A stretch of DNA of 64,000 nucleotides, from the NCBI GenBank assembly GCA_023055355.1, contig JALJCS010000001.1:22693881-22757880 (forward strand). Reading direction: 5' to 3'. The position numbers and the translations under genes were made by a program. The DNA is from Agelaius tricolor (Eukaryota > Chordata > Aves > Passeriformes > Icteridae). Below are positions 26,101-38,780 of the stretch, one piece after another; the first letter of the stretch is position 1; every line of letters begins with the position of its first letter. The notes below the pieces were generated by a model. The model was not told the DNA's origin, searched no databases, and saw nothing but the letters and a program-made list of their open reading frames with translations.

Positions 26101-29100
26101 AAAAAAGGAAATCACATATTAGAAGCAAAACTAGATAAGAATAGCAATCAACAATTCCTTTTATTCACATACAGCACTGTGATTTAGAGAGTTAATTACA
26201 AGTCTGGGCTACAGATAATTTTTAAGTCATTTAGTAAAAAGTACTCCTGGAAAGCTGTCTCCCACCCAGTAAGATACTGTTTGTTCAGAGTCTCATCTAC
26301 TGCTCCACGTGGCCAGCAGTTGACCTCAACAAATCAGTGCAGAAAATCTGAAAAGCCCACGCTGATCTAACAACATCTGTCACAAATTCTGTGACAGGGC
26401 TCCTTGCAATGATAATGAACTGCAAGTGTCTTATCTAGATTGTTTCTACCTTCTATCTTCCAGGCTTTCTTATAACCACATAAAGTTAAGAGTCTCCAGC
26501 TACTACCATGTTAAATTCCTTGATTTTAATTAAGATTTGAGTCAACCAAAACACTTCAGAGAGTAAGAAAGTACTGAAATGCTTTTATATTAACAGCCCT
26601 ATTTCTTACTGTTTAATTACAGAAGACAACAAATAGTTAAGATGCAAAAATACAAATTATTCTCTTGGTCCTTAAAGTTAGACTCTAGTAACTGGGCCTG
26701 GCACAATTCACCTTATTTCTACCATACTTTCTAAAAAAAGAAGAATTAAAGCACCACTGGTTCTTTAAACAAATAAAAACTCACCCAGCATACCAATCAC
26801 TGGAACAGGAACAAAAAACACCCTAAAGTACCCTTAACAAAATGTACAAGTTTAACAATACAAAGGTAACCTCAAGAGCACACCAGCAGTTCAGAATCTA
26901 GCTGAAATTCAGTTCCATGCAACAACAAGGAAAGGAAAACCAGCTGAAAAAATTGTCCAATGGACTGACACAGTTGAATCAGAGCTGCTTTTGACAGTAC
27001 TGAGAAGTTGAGGAATTTGCACATGGCTAACCATATGAAGTTTTGTTCAGAGTGAAGCTATTTATTAGAAAAGGCAAAGAAGTTTCACTTCTTACACATC
27101 TGAAGTGTCATATTTTCAAAAATCAATTACCCCCCTGCCCCCCACTGCTCCTGTATTTGAGACAAGCTTGCTCCCACCTATAAGCCAGTACAATGCTCTC
27201 CAATGCATTCATTTATGGTTTTGGCACACACTGCTACTGTATTTGCTGTCATCATTTAAAACCCATAAAGCAGTTTTAGTGACTGATCATATGGCAGGGT
27301 AAGCCTTTTTTGAATATACCCAGAGCCTCTAAAAATTAATTTAAAACAGGAACCTGCCTCTTTAAGAAACAGAGTTCTGAATTTAAGGGTGATAAATCCT
27401 ATCATGGAGTTCCATATGCATACCCAGGTAATTCAGTTGGGAAAAGAGAGTAATTGATTTTTTTGAATGGGAAATTGTTTCTCAGAAGATATGAATATGG
27501 GATAGATAGCACCTTTAACTTAAAATTACAGAAATTGATACACAGGCCCAAGAACTGAAACCCCTTTCCCAAACAGCAAAGAGAGCTCCTAAATAGCTTT
27601 TTAAATATCGAAATTTAACAAAAGTTTTTGTTATGGTAAAACAGAGATGCATTCAAGAAGTCCTCCTAACAAGAGGGCAAATAAAGACCAAGGTAAGTAA
27701 ACAGGTAATTTCTTTTAAATCTAAGTCAGTACACTGAATGAGCCACAAGGTGAAAGTACCCAGGGATGCTGCACAAGCAACTTGTTACTCCAGGTAATTC
27801 ACTCTTGTGCCAGGAAAATTAACCACCAGCAAAACCCAAGGGACTACAGAAATGGAAGGACACTACAGACCAAGCTTCTGGGAGTGTCAAATCAAAAAGA
27901 TCAGAAAGGACAATTGGTATGATGCTCCATGTTCCCAAAATATAACCTTATTTACACTTTTCCACCAACTGAAGCACTTGCTCTTACAGAAAAGCTATTT
28001 ATCAAAGTGTAATGGTTCAACAAAATACTGGATTTTCACATGTAATTTTGAATATGCAATACAGCCCTTGAGGGTGTGACAAGGGTGAAGGTGTGAGGGT
28101 GTCACATCTATGCTGCTAAGAATTAAAAGAATAATCTGAGCAGCTCTGCTCCCTATTTTGCCTCCCAACAGCTGTAGTGCTCTGCACAAATTTTACCAGG
28201 GCACACAGCCAAGAAGCAGGTGACAAAGTTGTGTGCCACACAGGCTCAGTAAAAATTTCAGCTTAATAGCTGTTATCCTGGACTGCATTAATAACATTTT
28301 CAATTCACAGGGACCTAAAACACTTTGCTTGAATGAAACAAATTGATTTGTACCCTGTAAGTCTGAAGGGACAGCAACTGTATTTACAATTTACGTTCCC
28401 TTAAGTCAACTGCAAAACTCCTGTCTGACACTATGGTAGTTTATAATTAATGAGTGGTAATTATGAAGTATGTCATCAGTGGATCTGTGTTGCATATTAT
28501 TAACAGATTAAAAATCTATTACCTTCCCCATCATTTCCTCACCATATCTAAGTATAAAATTAATTTTGAGCAAGATGATGAAGTTGCTCCAGTTTGACAT
28601 CACACAAGAACATGCAACTCAACACAAATCAAGTTTATTTTCCAGAAACTGAAGAAACACTCATGTAATTTTCACATGGCAATATTAGTGCTAAGTGAAA
28701 TATAAAAATACCCTTTATTGAAGCCAAGGGTAGCTGTTAAACACAATTTAACAAGAGTACACAAACTTATTTTGTAATTAATTTAGTACTTAGCTTTTAA
28801 ACATGAAGGAGATGCACAGAGGAGCAATTTAATATGAAATATGTGCCAGAGGAAACAGCCAATCTAACTTTCCAAAACACAAGGAAAACCCACCTCTTCC
28901 TTTGAATTCCTGTGTAAATCTGTGTGGAAGTTACAAGTACTGGATTAACCCCTTGGATAAATATATAGTTTACAAATTGGCTAAACAAGTGTTTCTTACT
29001 TTTCAAAGTCTTCTTGGATCAATAACAAGATACTTCATAATTATGTTGCAGTGGAAAGAATTATGATTAAATTAGACAGGGAACACAGGTGAAATCCTGG

Positions 29101-32100
29101 TTGTGCTGCATTCAGTGACCCAACTCCCACCAACCTGAACGAGAACAGATCATCCTGAGCAGACAAATACCAAACATTTGTGGGATCTCTTTGCTTAATT
29201 TATGAGAAGCAGACATTTCGTCTCATGAATAAAAGGTTGAGGTAATTTTTTCATTAATTTCAAGCATACTAGAACAGTTACACACTTTCTACCAAAAACT
29301 CTAAATATGAAGTGTTCAGTAATGAGGGAACCTGCACTTTAAGTCCTCTCCTATTTGGCAAAATCTCTTGGCTATTTTTAAACTCAATTTACATAATTTT
29401 GATGTATTTGGTTTATTTCGATCCCACTTCCTACTCTTAAGGGAAGATGAACAAATATTAGTATTACCAAACCCTGTCCTTCCTGACTTTACTGTGGGAC
29501 CAAGCTCTTGTCTCTCAAGAGGGTGCTGATACTCACATCTTCATTTTTCTTCTCGAAACAAGAATCCAGCTATGCTGAAATGCACAAGTTTGTCTCCCAT
29601 TCATAATTCAAGACCTAAGCTCAGTTCTCACTAGTAGATAATTTTTAAACTCATAGACAGGGAATCAAAATTTTGCTGCTTAACAAGACTTCAATCTTAT
29701 ACACGTATGTCATATTTCAAGCACAGAATTTGTAATCGAAAATACAGTATACTTCTCAAAAGTTTTACACAACTACACTAAATTAGAACCTTTTTTCAAA
29801 AAGCCCACTTTTTCTTCCCCTATACTCTCCCATATAATTTTACTTGGGATGAAATTAATAAAGTAAAAACTGTGCCTCTGTATTTTGAAGGACCAAGCAT
29901 CTACAGAAATAAACCTATTAAATCACTTCTAAAAGCTCGCTTGTTTATGCAGTGGTGCACTCTGCTAATCCTTTAATGCAGCTATAGTAGAAATGAAGCT
30001 GTTTCTCCCTTCATATTTAGAGACATTGCTGTGACTTTTCATTCCTGATCATTTTCAGCTCAGCCTTCCTGCCCCATGCTATACTGTCCTCCTCTAAACT
30101 TGCTCAACCCACCTCCTCTTTCAGTTCTGAGAAACAACTGTCCCACTCTCACTGTCTGTCACCCACAGCTTGCCAACTCTCCAAGTGTGTGACAGCCTCA
30201 GACACAAACTTCTAATCAGTCATTTGAAACTTGTATTAAAAATGGAAAGCTTTTCTCTTATTGTAGGGAGTAACTTTATCATCTTTTAAATTGTTAGTGT
30301 TTTAAAAAATTATCTACTAGAAATAGTACATCTTCCTTTTGCAGCATTGTTCTTGAATAGACATGCACAAATATAATTTTTGCTGTTACTTTCACCTCGA
30401 CCTCCCAACTCTCAGCAAAATTTGTATTTCTCTTCTGAATCCTATCATATCAACAAAGCTGACAAAACCCATCTATTTCACCAAAGCTTTGCTTGGTAAG
30501 ATCAAGATAAACAATGGAAAAGTGAAGAAACTTAAGATGAGAATGAGAGAGATTTAAATCTTTTCCCAGTAGTAGAAATGGTGCTGTTGCATTGACTTTT
30601 ATTTTTTAATCTATAGCCTCTTTTATTCACCATATGCATTGCAGCAGTACATGTTACTCCTTCAGCAGGATACAGGTCTACTGAATTCTGATCAGACTGC
30701 TGTTTGTTCCTGTAGCCTCCATGCCCTTAAGATACTGAGGCTTAGTATCCTGCATTTACATATCAGCTTCACTTCCCACCCCCAAATGTACACTTATGCT
30801 CTCCTCAATTTTCAATTCTCAAGGAAAAAACCTCTCATTTGATGAACCAGCTAATCTACAATCAATTCCTGATGTACAGAACAAAAACTCTAAGCCTGTG
30901 AAGTTTCAGGAAGATCGTTCAAAATCCACAGCTGCAATGAAAAGTTACGAAGAAATGAGAAGAGAACATGTTGAGAAATATTTCCAGAAAGTTTCACATC
31001 CAAGAGGAGCGTTGAGACTCCCAGCACTGAGCTTCCTGCAGCCACTGGAGAGGAGCTGGCTTCTGCCCTCTCTTCCCACTTTGGCTATTCCATCATCACA
31101 GCAGTTCCATACCATGTCTCCACCTGGAATGTACCCCTGGGCTCTTGCTTGTAGAAAATGACAGTTTTGCCTGCACTTGCTGTCTAACTTTGCCTCCTGC
31201 TGTCCTGGCAGTTCTGCAGACAAGAAGCCCAAAGAAAGCCACACAGAGCAGCCTCCCAGAGCATGGCAGATGGGAGCAGCACAGCAAATCCTGAAAGAGC
31301 TAAACATACCAGCTTGGTAAATACCAACTCATCAGTCCTGCTACAACAGCTACAATTGGACCAAACAAGAATCTGGACCACATGAGATTCATTTGCATTA
31401 AGAACCACGTGCTAAGCTCCAAAGTACAGCAAGCATTAAACCTCAACACAGCTCATGGTTTGTTTGGTTTTTTTTTTTAATATTGACACTATACAATTTA
31501 TCTTTCCTCTAGTGTTCCAAGTAGTTTGAATTGGTTTTGCTGAAAATAAGAACATTAGCCTGAGGAAGAGCTGCAAATAAAACTGTCCATACTTGGCATG
31601 GAAAACTTCAGTACAAACAGTTCAGCAATGTTGTGAGCAGCTCAGAGTAAGATCTTGTACAGGAAAACTGAAGGTAACCCTAACTATGATGAACTCTGCT
31701 TTCAAGTCAGAAACATACTATGAAATATCATCTTGCAGACAGTATTATTCACTGGCCACAAATTCAGCAAAACTTGAGAGAAACTAGTTCAATAATTCTC
31801 TGATGGAATAAATTATTCAGACTTTAAAAAGAAGCTGTCACTATCCAGTTTCTAGTAGAGCATTTTGCCAAGGGAGTCTTCTAAAACAGGTGTTATTTGC
31901 TACCTATTAATCCAACTGGGCTGCAGCTCCAACCCTCCGAATCTACATGCTGCTAAAAGCTGTAATTTTAACCTGCTAGATTAAAACAAGAGTCAGGACA
32001 ACAAGGGTATAGAAGCTAAATTTTACAGCCTTCTCAATGGAAGTGTCTTTTTTTCATCAGAACACAACACATATCCCCTCTGTGCCTTAAAAGAACATTA

Positions 32101-35100
32101 ATCTGTCCAGAACTGTTGGTATGACACCTTTTCAAAAGCACTGAGTGATTTTAAGATAGACAGATGTTAAAAAAAATCTCCAATCTATAGATTGAAATAA
32201 TCTTTTGATCAGATAGCCTGCAGCAATAACTAATTCCATTTGCATTTCCTACAGCAACTAACATTATATTCAGCACCTGCAAAACTACTATCTGACTAAA
32301 CCAGAAAGCAATGAATATGGAAAAGGAAATCTGATACTAAACTGGCACATGGAAGATGTGAAGGATTGAAATAGAAAAGTTCATGTGAAGACAGTCAATA
32401 GGCTCTATATTTAGGAGCTGCATTTGATGGAAATATATTCTAAGACCAAAAATTCAAGTTACGGATAAAAAGGTCAATTTGTTAAGAATAAAAACCAAAA
32501 TGTTCCACTCCATAAACTAGGAACAGTTCCTTAATATAGAAAAAAATTCAAACAGCTCGTTTTTCATGGAACTACTACAGTTTTTTCATCTGTTATAGGT
32601 TGTTTATTTCTCAAGACTGTAACTTCACTAAAAAGGAAGTTTTGACTACTTCATAGTACGTCCTGCTGAGATTATAGTAAGAGGTAAACATAAATTCCTC
32701 ACAGAACATCCTCATTCTTCATCTGAATTAAAGATTCTCACTTTTAAGGAAAAACTCATCCAAGATGATCACAGTTGCAAGGGATGTTTAATACAAAAGG
32801 TGGAGGATGGGAGACTACAGAAGAGGAAATAACAATGAATCATGAGGGACACAAAAAAACAAGTGCAAATCTGAGAGAGAAAACTGTCCTTTCACTTATA
32901 AATATTTATTAAGGCTGTAGTAAAAGTAAACCATTCTAAAACTTTGAAGCACACTTCCCCTTGGGGAGCAAAGGCAACTTAATAGGACAAGAAAATTCCT
33001 CTCAGCTGTTTTTAATTCCACTTATTTATGTCACTCTGAAGCACACACTATGTGACTCAAAACCACTCAAAGTGTGAGGCTTGAACTGATCCTCAGATTT
33101 AATAACATTAAAATTTTACCTATCAGCAAGGTTACAGGCCTCTCTGCAGCATTCCCATAAAAGCTTAGCTTGAACACAGCAACCGGTTTTCAGCCAAAGC
33201 CAAGCTCTCTCTCAAGGGTTTAAGTAAAGAAAATAACCAGAATTAGCACCTATTTTACACCTTGTATTTGAATGCTGACACTGCACACTGGGAGGTCTTC
33301 TTAAAAAGACTTCTTATTCCAGTACACTCCTCTGTAACCTCTGCAGCTCTCAGCCCCACAGAGATCCCTCCAACTACTGCTAGTCCATGGCTGAAAGATT
33401 TCTGGATCACTCTCCAATTCTCCTCTTGTGAGGGTAAGAGGCATCAGGAAATGTTTATTCTTTCCAGCTGCAGTTGACAAGTTTGGTACACAAAAAAAAA
33501 AAAACAACCCTATTTACTTTACAAGCTGAAGGGCCATATTAACTGTAGTAAATCAAAGCAACAAGTTGTGTTTTCTATTCACCACTTTCCACCTATATTT
33601 CTAGATGCTGCTTCAACCAAAAGTGGCAGAGACAAGCATGCATACATCTGCTGGAGAGTCAGATCAGGCTCCAAGGTCAAGTTGCATCTCTTTTTCAAAA
33701 ATGAAGGTAACTGCCATGTTCTATTGCAGACTCTTAAAACAATCTCCTATTGGGACAAAATTTATCACCTCTTAAGACAAGAAAAATAACATTCCCTTTG
33801 CTAGATTTCTTGAAAAGCAACACTCTCAGAATTGTCCATGAAATTATAAAGTCCTGCTGTATTCCAGCATATTACTCTGGCTGAAGATTCTTCAAAATTC
33901 TTTTATTACATAAACTTTAGGTAACAAAATGAAAAGAAGATGGGGGGGGGGTGATGGGGGGGGGTGATTAAACAATCTTTTCTTTTAAATATGATCACTG
34001 TGTCTTCACTATTTCTTATTCAGTTGTTAAATAATACACTGTAAAATAGTCACTGTCCTGAATAACAGTGCTTTAGGAAACCCCCTAAATTAACTGAAGA
34101 ACAAATTACTAAATTATTTTGAGTATCCTGCCATCAGTCAGGTTTTGCTGAGCTTTCACCTACACAGGATAGATATCATCACACCCACAGATAAGCTGAA
34201 TGTGAACCACAGCACACAGTCTTACCATCCCTCCTCTCCATCTCAGTCCCCCAAAAACACCTCTGAAGGGAAGAGTTCCTCCTAATGGGGACTGTCACCC
34301 ACCAGTAGAGATGTGATGTAGGAGAAGAAATACACAGCCAAAGCACAGAATTTTGGTAATTGAGAGCAGCAGTACAATTCACTAACCGCAGAAATACGCA
34401 TTTCTTAGATTATCTGTCTAAAGGCTTTGGAGCAATACAACTCTGAAAGTGTGTCTCACCATCTGAGCTGGCCATTCCAGTGGCAAACAAAACAGCCCCT
34501 ACAGAAAAGGAAAAATCCCACAACACTCTCTGCCCAAGAAGGTACTTTCTAAAGTGATGGGTAATTTCTGTTTTTCTTCTGGAACATGTCTCCCTCCAGT
34601 AAAATAGATGCAAGTGCTTTAGGCCAGTTTGGCAAACCTACTGGGGAGTTTTAAAATACTGCTTAGACTTACTTTAGAATATAATCTCTTAAAAGTGATG
34701 AAATAAGACAATACCTATAAACAAGACGAAATATTTTACAGCAGCATAATACCAAACTGCTTTTTCATCTAAAAATATTCCATTTTCTCCCAATACAGGT
34801 TTGAAATACCTCAGGTTTAACATTTATTTGAAGAGCTCTGTAAAAGTAAAAACTTGATCTAATTACTAAGTGTATGCTGAGCATCATTAAAATGACTGTA
34901 CTTTCCTTTTCCAGCCCATGCCTGGAAATTCTGGTTCATGATTCTGTAGATAATACTACACTGGCTGCATCAAAACTATTGCTGAATTGCATATCAACTT
35001 TCAAGAATAAAGCAAAGATTTATCTTCCCAAGACACATGTGATTAGAACAAATAGTCGTATTAAACAATCCATTTGTAGACAGAGGAAACCATTTCTAGA

Positions 35101-37152
35101 ACCTTTTTTGGTTTCAGGGGCAAGGAAGGGTTAAGAGGAAAAGGGAGAGAGGGAGCATTATGAAAAGAAACCATCCCATGCCCACAGCTACGTTCAGGAC
35201 AAACCTAACATCACAAACCTAAGGGAGAAAAACGAGCAAAAGCAGTGCTGCTTGACTTTCTGCAAACTGGCTACTTGGCACACTACAGCTCACAAAAGTA
35301 CATTTTGCCCACAATTTCTGTTCTGAAGCAGGTCTCCAAGGCAAGACTTCACATCTGAATCACAAGCATAAAGACTGAAGGGATTTTCCTTTAAGAACTT
35401 CAGGCAATAAAGCGATTCAAGCTACTATAAAACCCTGCATAACTGAAGAAATTCCTCTGCTGGTTTATGGCTTCAAATTTCCAAACATCTGAGCTGCTGA
35501 TGCCATGCAAAATTTCACTGTGTTACAAGTAAAAAGCTGTAAAACCACACTCACAAAACTACAGGACTTAATAATGCAGAGTTAAAAATTTAATATTAAA
35601 GTCCCAGCTCAGCAAAGAATGTAAACTTGGACATTTTGCTGATTTAAGCTGGAATTGCTCCCTGCATAACACACGTATGTTTAACTGTTTGCTGGACCAG
35701 GTCTCAAACTTTCTGAAGTCTGCCACCTATGTGCAGTATTAACCAAGGGCCTTTACGAAGTATCAAGTGTGGTTTCTCAAATTCAGCCCTGAGGAAAGTG
35801 TATGGTCTGAACAGCATGGGAACAGCAAAAACTGCTGATTTCAAACAAGTTATCCAGGCTGTCAATCCCTCAAATCAAAGCAGTCCTGACCAAGACAGGA
35901 CACAACTTCACAGAGGACGGAAAGCCCAAAAGAAGCAGCGAGAACACCCCTGCTGTTGTTCAAACTAACAGCCAAAACCACTGCAACAAACATGTTAAAA
36001 CCAAACAAACAACCCTGCCCTTGTTACTCCCCTGCCTAAGCTTATTTCTAGTCAATAACATTTCTGCTAAGAGCCAGATTTATGATTCATGTACATCTGT
36101 CACTCAAAGAGCAGGAAAACGTGACAGCCTTGAAATACTAGAGACATGATTGTAAATGCCATAAAAATCAAACTGAAAAAAACCCAAACCTTGGTACCTA
36201 GGAATATTTTTACATTTGCTATGTCTTATTCAGATTTTGGATATTTGCTGCAAATCAGACTTTTTTTTTACACCATAATATGATGTAGCTTCAAAAGCCT
36301 TAAGACTTTAAAGCCAGTGGAAGTAAAATTAACATGCTAGGTCACGTTAAGGTAATCGCTCTCCCTTATTGTCCAAGTCCCTGACAAATGTTTTAATAAC
36401 AAGTTTTGTATTCCCTCCCCAACATATCCTTTCCGTAATTTTAAAAATATACAGAAATGTACTCTGATGTTCAAAGATGTAGAAGGTTGCAATGAACTAC
36501 GCTTCATTTCTGTGACCTAATGAACCGAGCCTTCTCAATTTTAGCTGCGGCACAGGGGATAAAACCTTCACTGCCTATTTTCTGTTACAGCAATGCCAGC
36601 ACTCAGAGTTTTCATTCACCCGAGAGTGTCTCCACAGAGCACCGTGCTGGAGGAGTCTCCGAGGCAGCTCCTGGAGAGCAGCAAACGCCGCTCCGTGCTG
36701 TCCGAGAGCGGAGCAAAGCACGGAGCGGCCGAACGGGAACTCTCCCCGCTACCTCGGGATGTCACAGCACGGGCACAGCTCCTCTTGGCAAACCCCCCGT
36801 GGGAGGAGCCACCGCTCGCTCCCGGGTTTCAGCGCTCAATCGCCCGCACTCCTCAACTCAACTTATGGTCTGCATTTTCTTCAGTAAGACCTTAAACCAC
36901 ATTTTGCTGTTCCCACCAGCCAGAAAAGAGAGGCGGCGAGTTAGCGGAGTCAGCAGCGGCCGGGACAGCGGCGCTGGTTTTTTGTGCGGGCAGAGGAGGA
37001 ATTCCAGCCGCGGGTCCCTACCTGGAAAGCGCCGGGGGCAGGGGAGGACACGGCTAAAGGGCAGAGGGCGCGGGGCAGGGGCCGAGCCAGGGCAGGCGCT
37101 GTGGGCAGCGGCACCTGCAGTCGGAGGGGAGGGCGGGAGGGCAGGCTCGTAC
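20134..37152 (-). other. PPP2R5A intron 1 (17 kb)
   Basis: The first intron is long, as is common where exon 1 lies in a CpG island, and is a likely home for enhancers. I find no CR1 or LTR copy in it. A pair of G runs is at 33942-33964. Frames such as 25653-26045 (minus) and 30796-31161 (plus) are open but unrecognised and unsupported. An alternative first exon cannot be excluded by eye. Confidence 0.85.
33942..33964. repeat. Paired G runs (10 and 9)
   Basis: Two G runs separated by TGAT in intron 1; sequence of this type can fold as a G-quadruplex. Confidence 0.85.
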
Positions 37153-37303
37153 CTTTGAGCTGGGGCAGCGGCGAGAGCTCCACCGGGCTGCCCTGGCTGC
37201 GGAACTGCGAGGAGCCCTGCGAGCGCTTCTGCCTCTGCGCCTTGCGCACCGATTTCCGTGTGAAGCCATCCACCTTCTCCGCGGCAGAGATGGCCGCCGA
37301 CAT
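37153..37303 (-). CDS. PPP2R5A: PPP2R5A coding exon 1 (residues 1-50 and first base of codon 51)
   Basis: The ATG at 37303-37301 opens [14 protein letters not shown], and the exon ends ...LPQLK plus one G before a GTACGA donor at 37152. It holds the non-HEAT N-terminal tail, with a basic stretch ([12 protein letters not shown]) and serines in an [12 protein letters not shown] context. From memory, human B56-alpha begins with about ten more residues (MSSSSPPAGA-like), so this bird version is shorter. Ser18 and Ser31 here would correspond to human Ser28 and Ser41, which are reported phosphorylation sites. The start is chosen because it is the only ATG in frame. The frame stays open for 306 bases further upstream but has no ATG. 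Confidence 0.95.
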
Positions 37304-37380
37304 GGCTGGGCGGCGGGGCGGCTCTTCACGAGCATATATTGTACCGGAGGGAGAAGCGGGCGGGCAAAAAACAAAGGGGC

Positions 37381-37439
37381 TTAAAAAAAAAAAACCAACA
37401 AAAAAACAACAACGAAAAACACCACCAAAAACGAAGTCC
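37381..37439. other. A-rich tract inside the CpG island, just upstream of the PPP2R5A start codon
   Basis: On the plus strand this is mainly A with scattered C (T-rich on the gene strand), abruptly replacing GC-rich sequence about 80-135 bases upstream of the ATG. It may lie in the 5' UTR or mark a nucleosome-free start region. Confidence 0.6.
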
Positions 37440-38061
37440 TGGCTGCCCTCACACACTGCACGGACGAGGAGAGGAGCGGAGCGGGCTCTGCCGGGCGCTG
37501 GGGAGGCTCCCGGGTCGCTCCTCAGTTCCTGCTTCCCTCGCCGTTTCCTCCCCGCGCGGAGCCGCCGGGGGAGCGGAAGGGGGGAGGAGGAGGAGGAAAG
37601 GGAAAACAAACAAACAAACCCAAAGACAACTTCGCCCGGCGGGACGGGGGCGGGCGAGCGCCAAACTTTCCCTGCCGGGGTCCCGCTGTCCTCAGGGCAG
37701 GCGCGGCGCGAGCCGCCGCGGGACGGGCTCGGCGGCGCCGCTGCTGCCCCGCTCCCGCTTCGTTCGCTCCGCGTCCCCTTCAGTCGAGCCCGCTGTCATC
37801 GGCCGGACTCGCCCCTGAGCTTCAGCCGCTCGCCTCCACGCGCCCCGTGTCCGCCTTCAGCCGCCGCCGGGCGCTCCCCGCGCCTCCGCCGTCATCCCGC
37901 CTGGCCGCGCTCTGCCGGGGACCGGCGCGCGTGGCGCCGCCAGAACCGCGGAGCCGCCGGGCAGCGGCCGCGCAACTTGGCGGAGCGAGCGGAGTTGAGA
38001 GGAGGGAGGGGGGAGGGGCGGGGCGGGGGCGGGGGCACCGGCCTCGGTTGGCGGCGACAGG

Positions 38062-38071
38062 TGATTGACGG
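38062..38071 (+). promoter_or_regulatory. PBX/PREP-type decamer (9 of 10) next to a CCAAT box
   Basis: TGATTGACGG differs at one base from the TALE-homeodomain decamer TGATTGACAG bound by PBX-PREP/MEIS dimers. A CCAAT box (NF-Y) starts 11 bases further on, at 38082. Position inside a CpG-island promoter is typical for this pair of factors. Confidence 0.5.
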
Positions 38072-38173
38072 CCACGAAGGACCAATGGAGGAAGAGGAGC
38101 GCGGAACGCCCCCCGATCCGCCCGCGGCGGCCTGGGGAGAACGCGGGAGTTGGGCCGCGCGCCGGGGACCGGA

Positions 38174-38183
38174 TGATTGACAG
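38174..38183 (+). promoter_or_regulatory. PBX/PREP-type decamer (perfect match)
   Basis: TGATTGACAG is an exact copy of the consensus for PBX with PREP/MEIS. It is the second such site within 115 bases in the same orientation, which makes chance less likely than for one site alone. Confidence 0.55.
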
Positions 38184-38780
38184 CTGGCCCCTCCAACCGG
38201 ACGCGGGGGAGACGGGGCGGGCGGGGTTTCCCGGCGGGGGGAAGGGGCGGGGGAACGGGAAGGGGAAGGGGCGGGATGGCGGGCGGGGCGCGCGCCGGCC
38301 AATCCCGCGGCGGGGAGGGAAGCGGCGCGGCGGGCACGGCGCGTCCCGAGCTCTCCGGAGACAGGGACACCGCCAAAGCGTGCTTGACGTGGAGCCGAGA
38401 GCGCTGGGAGTCGCACATCTCCGCTCCATCTCCGCTCCATCTCCCCACTGCTCCCGACTATTTATTTTTTTTTCGCCCACCCTCCCGACGCCTCAGCGCT
38501 TCATGTCTCCTGTCCGTTCCGCCGGGCTCGGTTGTTGGACGGCCGGCGGTGTTTGTCCCTGCCCGCAGGTCCCGTGGCGTGGGCGGGAGGCGCGGCGCTG
38601 CCCGAGCCCAGCACGGGCTGGGATTCCCGGGATGGGTGCGCACGGAGGAACCGATCCCGAGTTCTGAGCGCGTCCGGGGGCTGGGCTCGGGCTGCAGCCT
38701 GGCCGGGACACCGGAGATCCGTGACAAAGGCACGGCTGCGGGGCTGCGCTAAAGCGTGACTGCGCTGCTGTCCCATATCC

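Larger units (their letters stand above)
1..37303 (-). other. PPP2R5A: PPP2R5A gene: PP2A regulatory subunit B56-alpha, 3' end cut by window
   Basis: This span is the gene from the start codon (37303) to the window edge. B56 subunits are HEAT-like-repeat adaptors that bind the PP2A scaffold/catalytic dimer and recruit substrates carrying LxxIxE motifs. Ten full coding exons plus the start of an eleventh were placed with GT/AG boundaries, and their phases join without a break into 361 codons. The alpha paralogue is chosen because the N-terminus ([24 protein letters not shown]), [18 protein letters not shown] and [24 protein letters not shown] match B56-alpha as I remember it, not gamma, delta or epsilon. 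The human protein has 486 residues, so roughly 115 C-terminal residues and the 3' UTR lie outside the window. The order and exon sizes look normal and nothing suggests a pseudogene. Confidence 0.96.
36640..38780. promoter_or_regulatory. CpG island promoter of PPP2R5A
   Basis: CpG density rises sharply near 36640 and falls back near 38780, in contrast with the AT-rich flanks. The island covers coding exon 1 and about 1.5 kb upstream. GC boxes cluster at 38013-38037 and 38240-38292. CCAAT boxes lie at 38082-38086 and 38299-38303. There is no TATA box at a convincing distance, which suits a dispersed housekeeping start. CpG islands often fire in both directions, so a divergent plus-strand transcript is possible but not shown by the sequence. 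Confidence 0.88.

Noticed and set aside
30796..31161. 121-codon plus-strand frame inside intron 1
   Set aside because: No recognised domain, no promoter or splice evidence, and antisense frames of similar length overlap it.
36984..38180. 398-codon open frame on the plus strand in the CpG island, with several overlapping long frames on both strands
   Set aside because: GC-rich DNA has few stop codons. The frames overlap in all phases, are full of Arg/Gly/Pro/Ala runs, and cover the real exon 1 of PPP2R5A in antisense.
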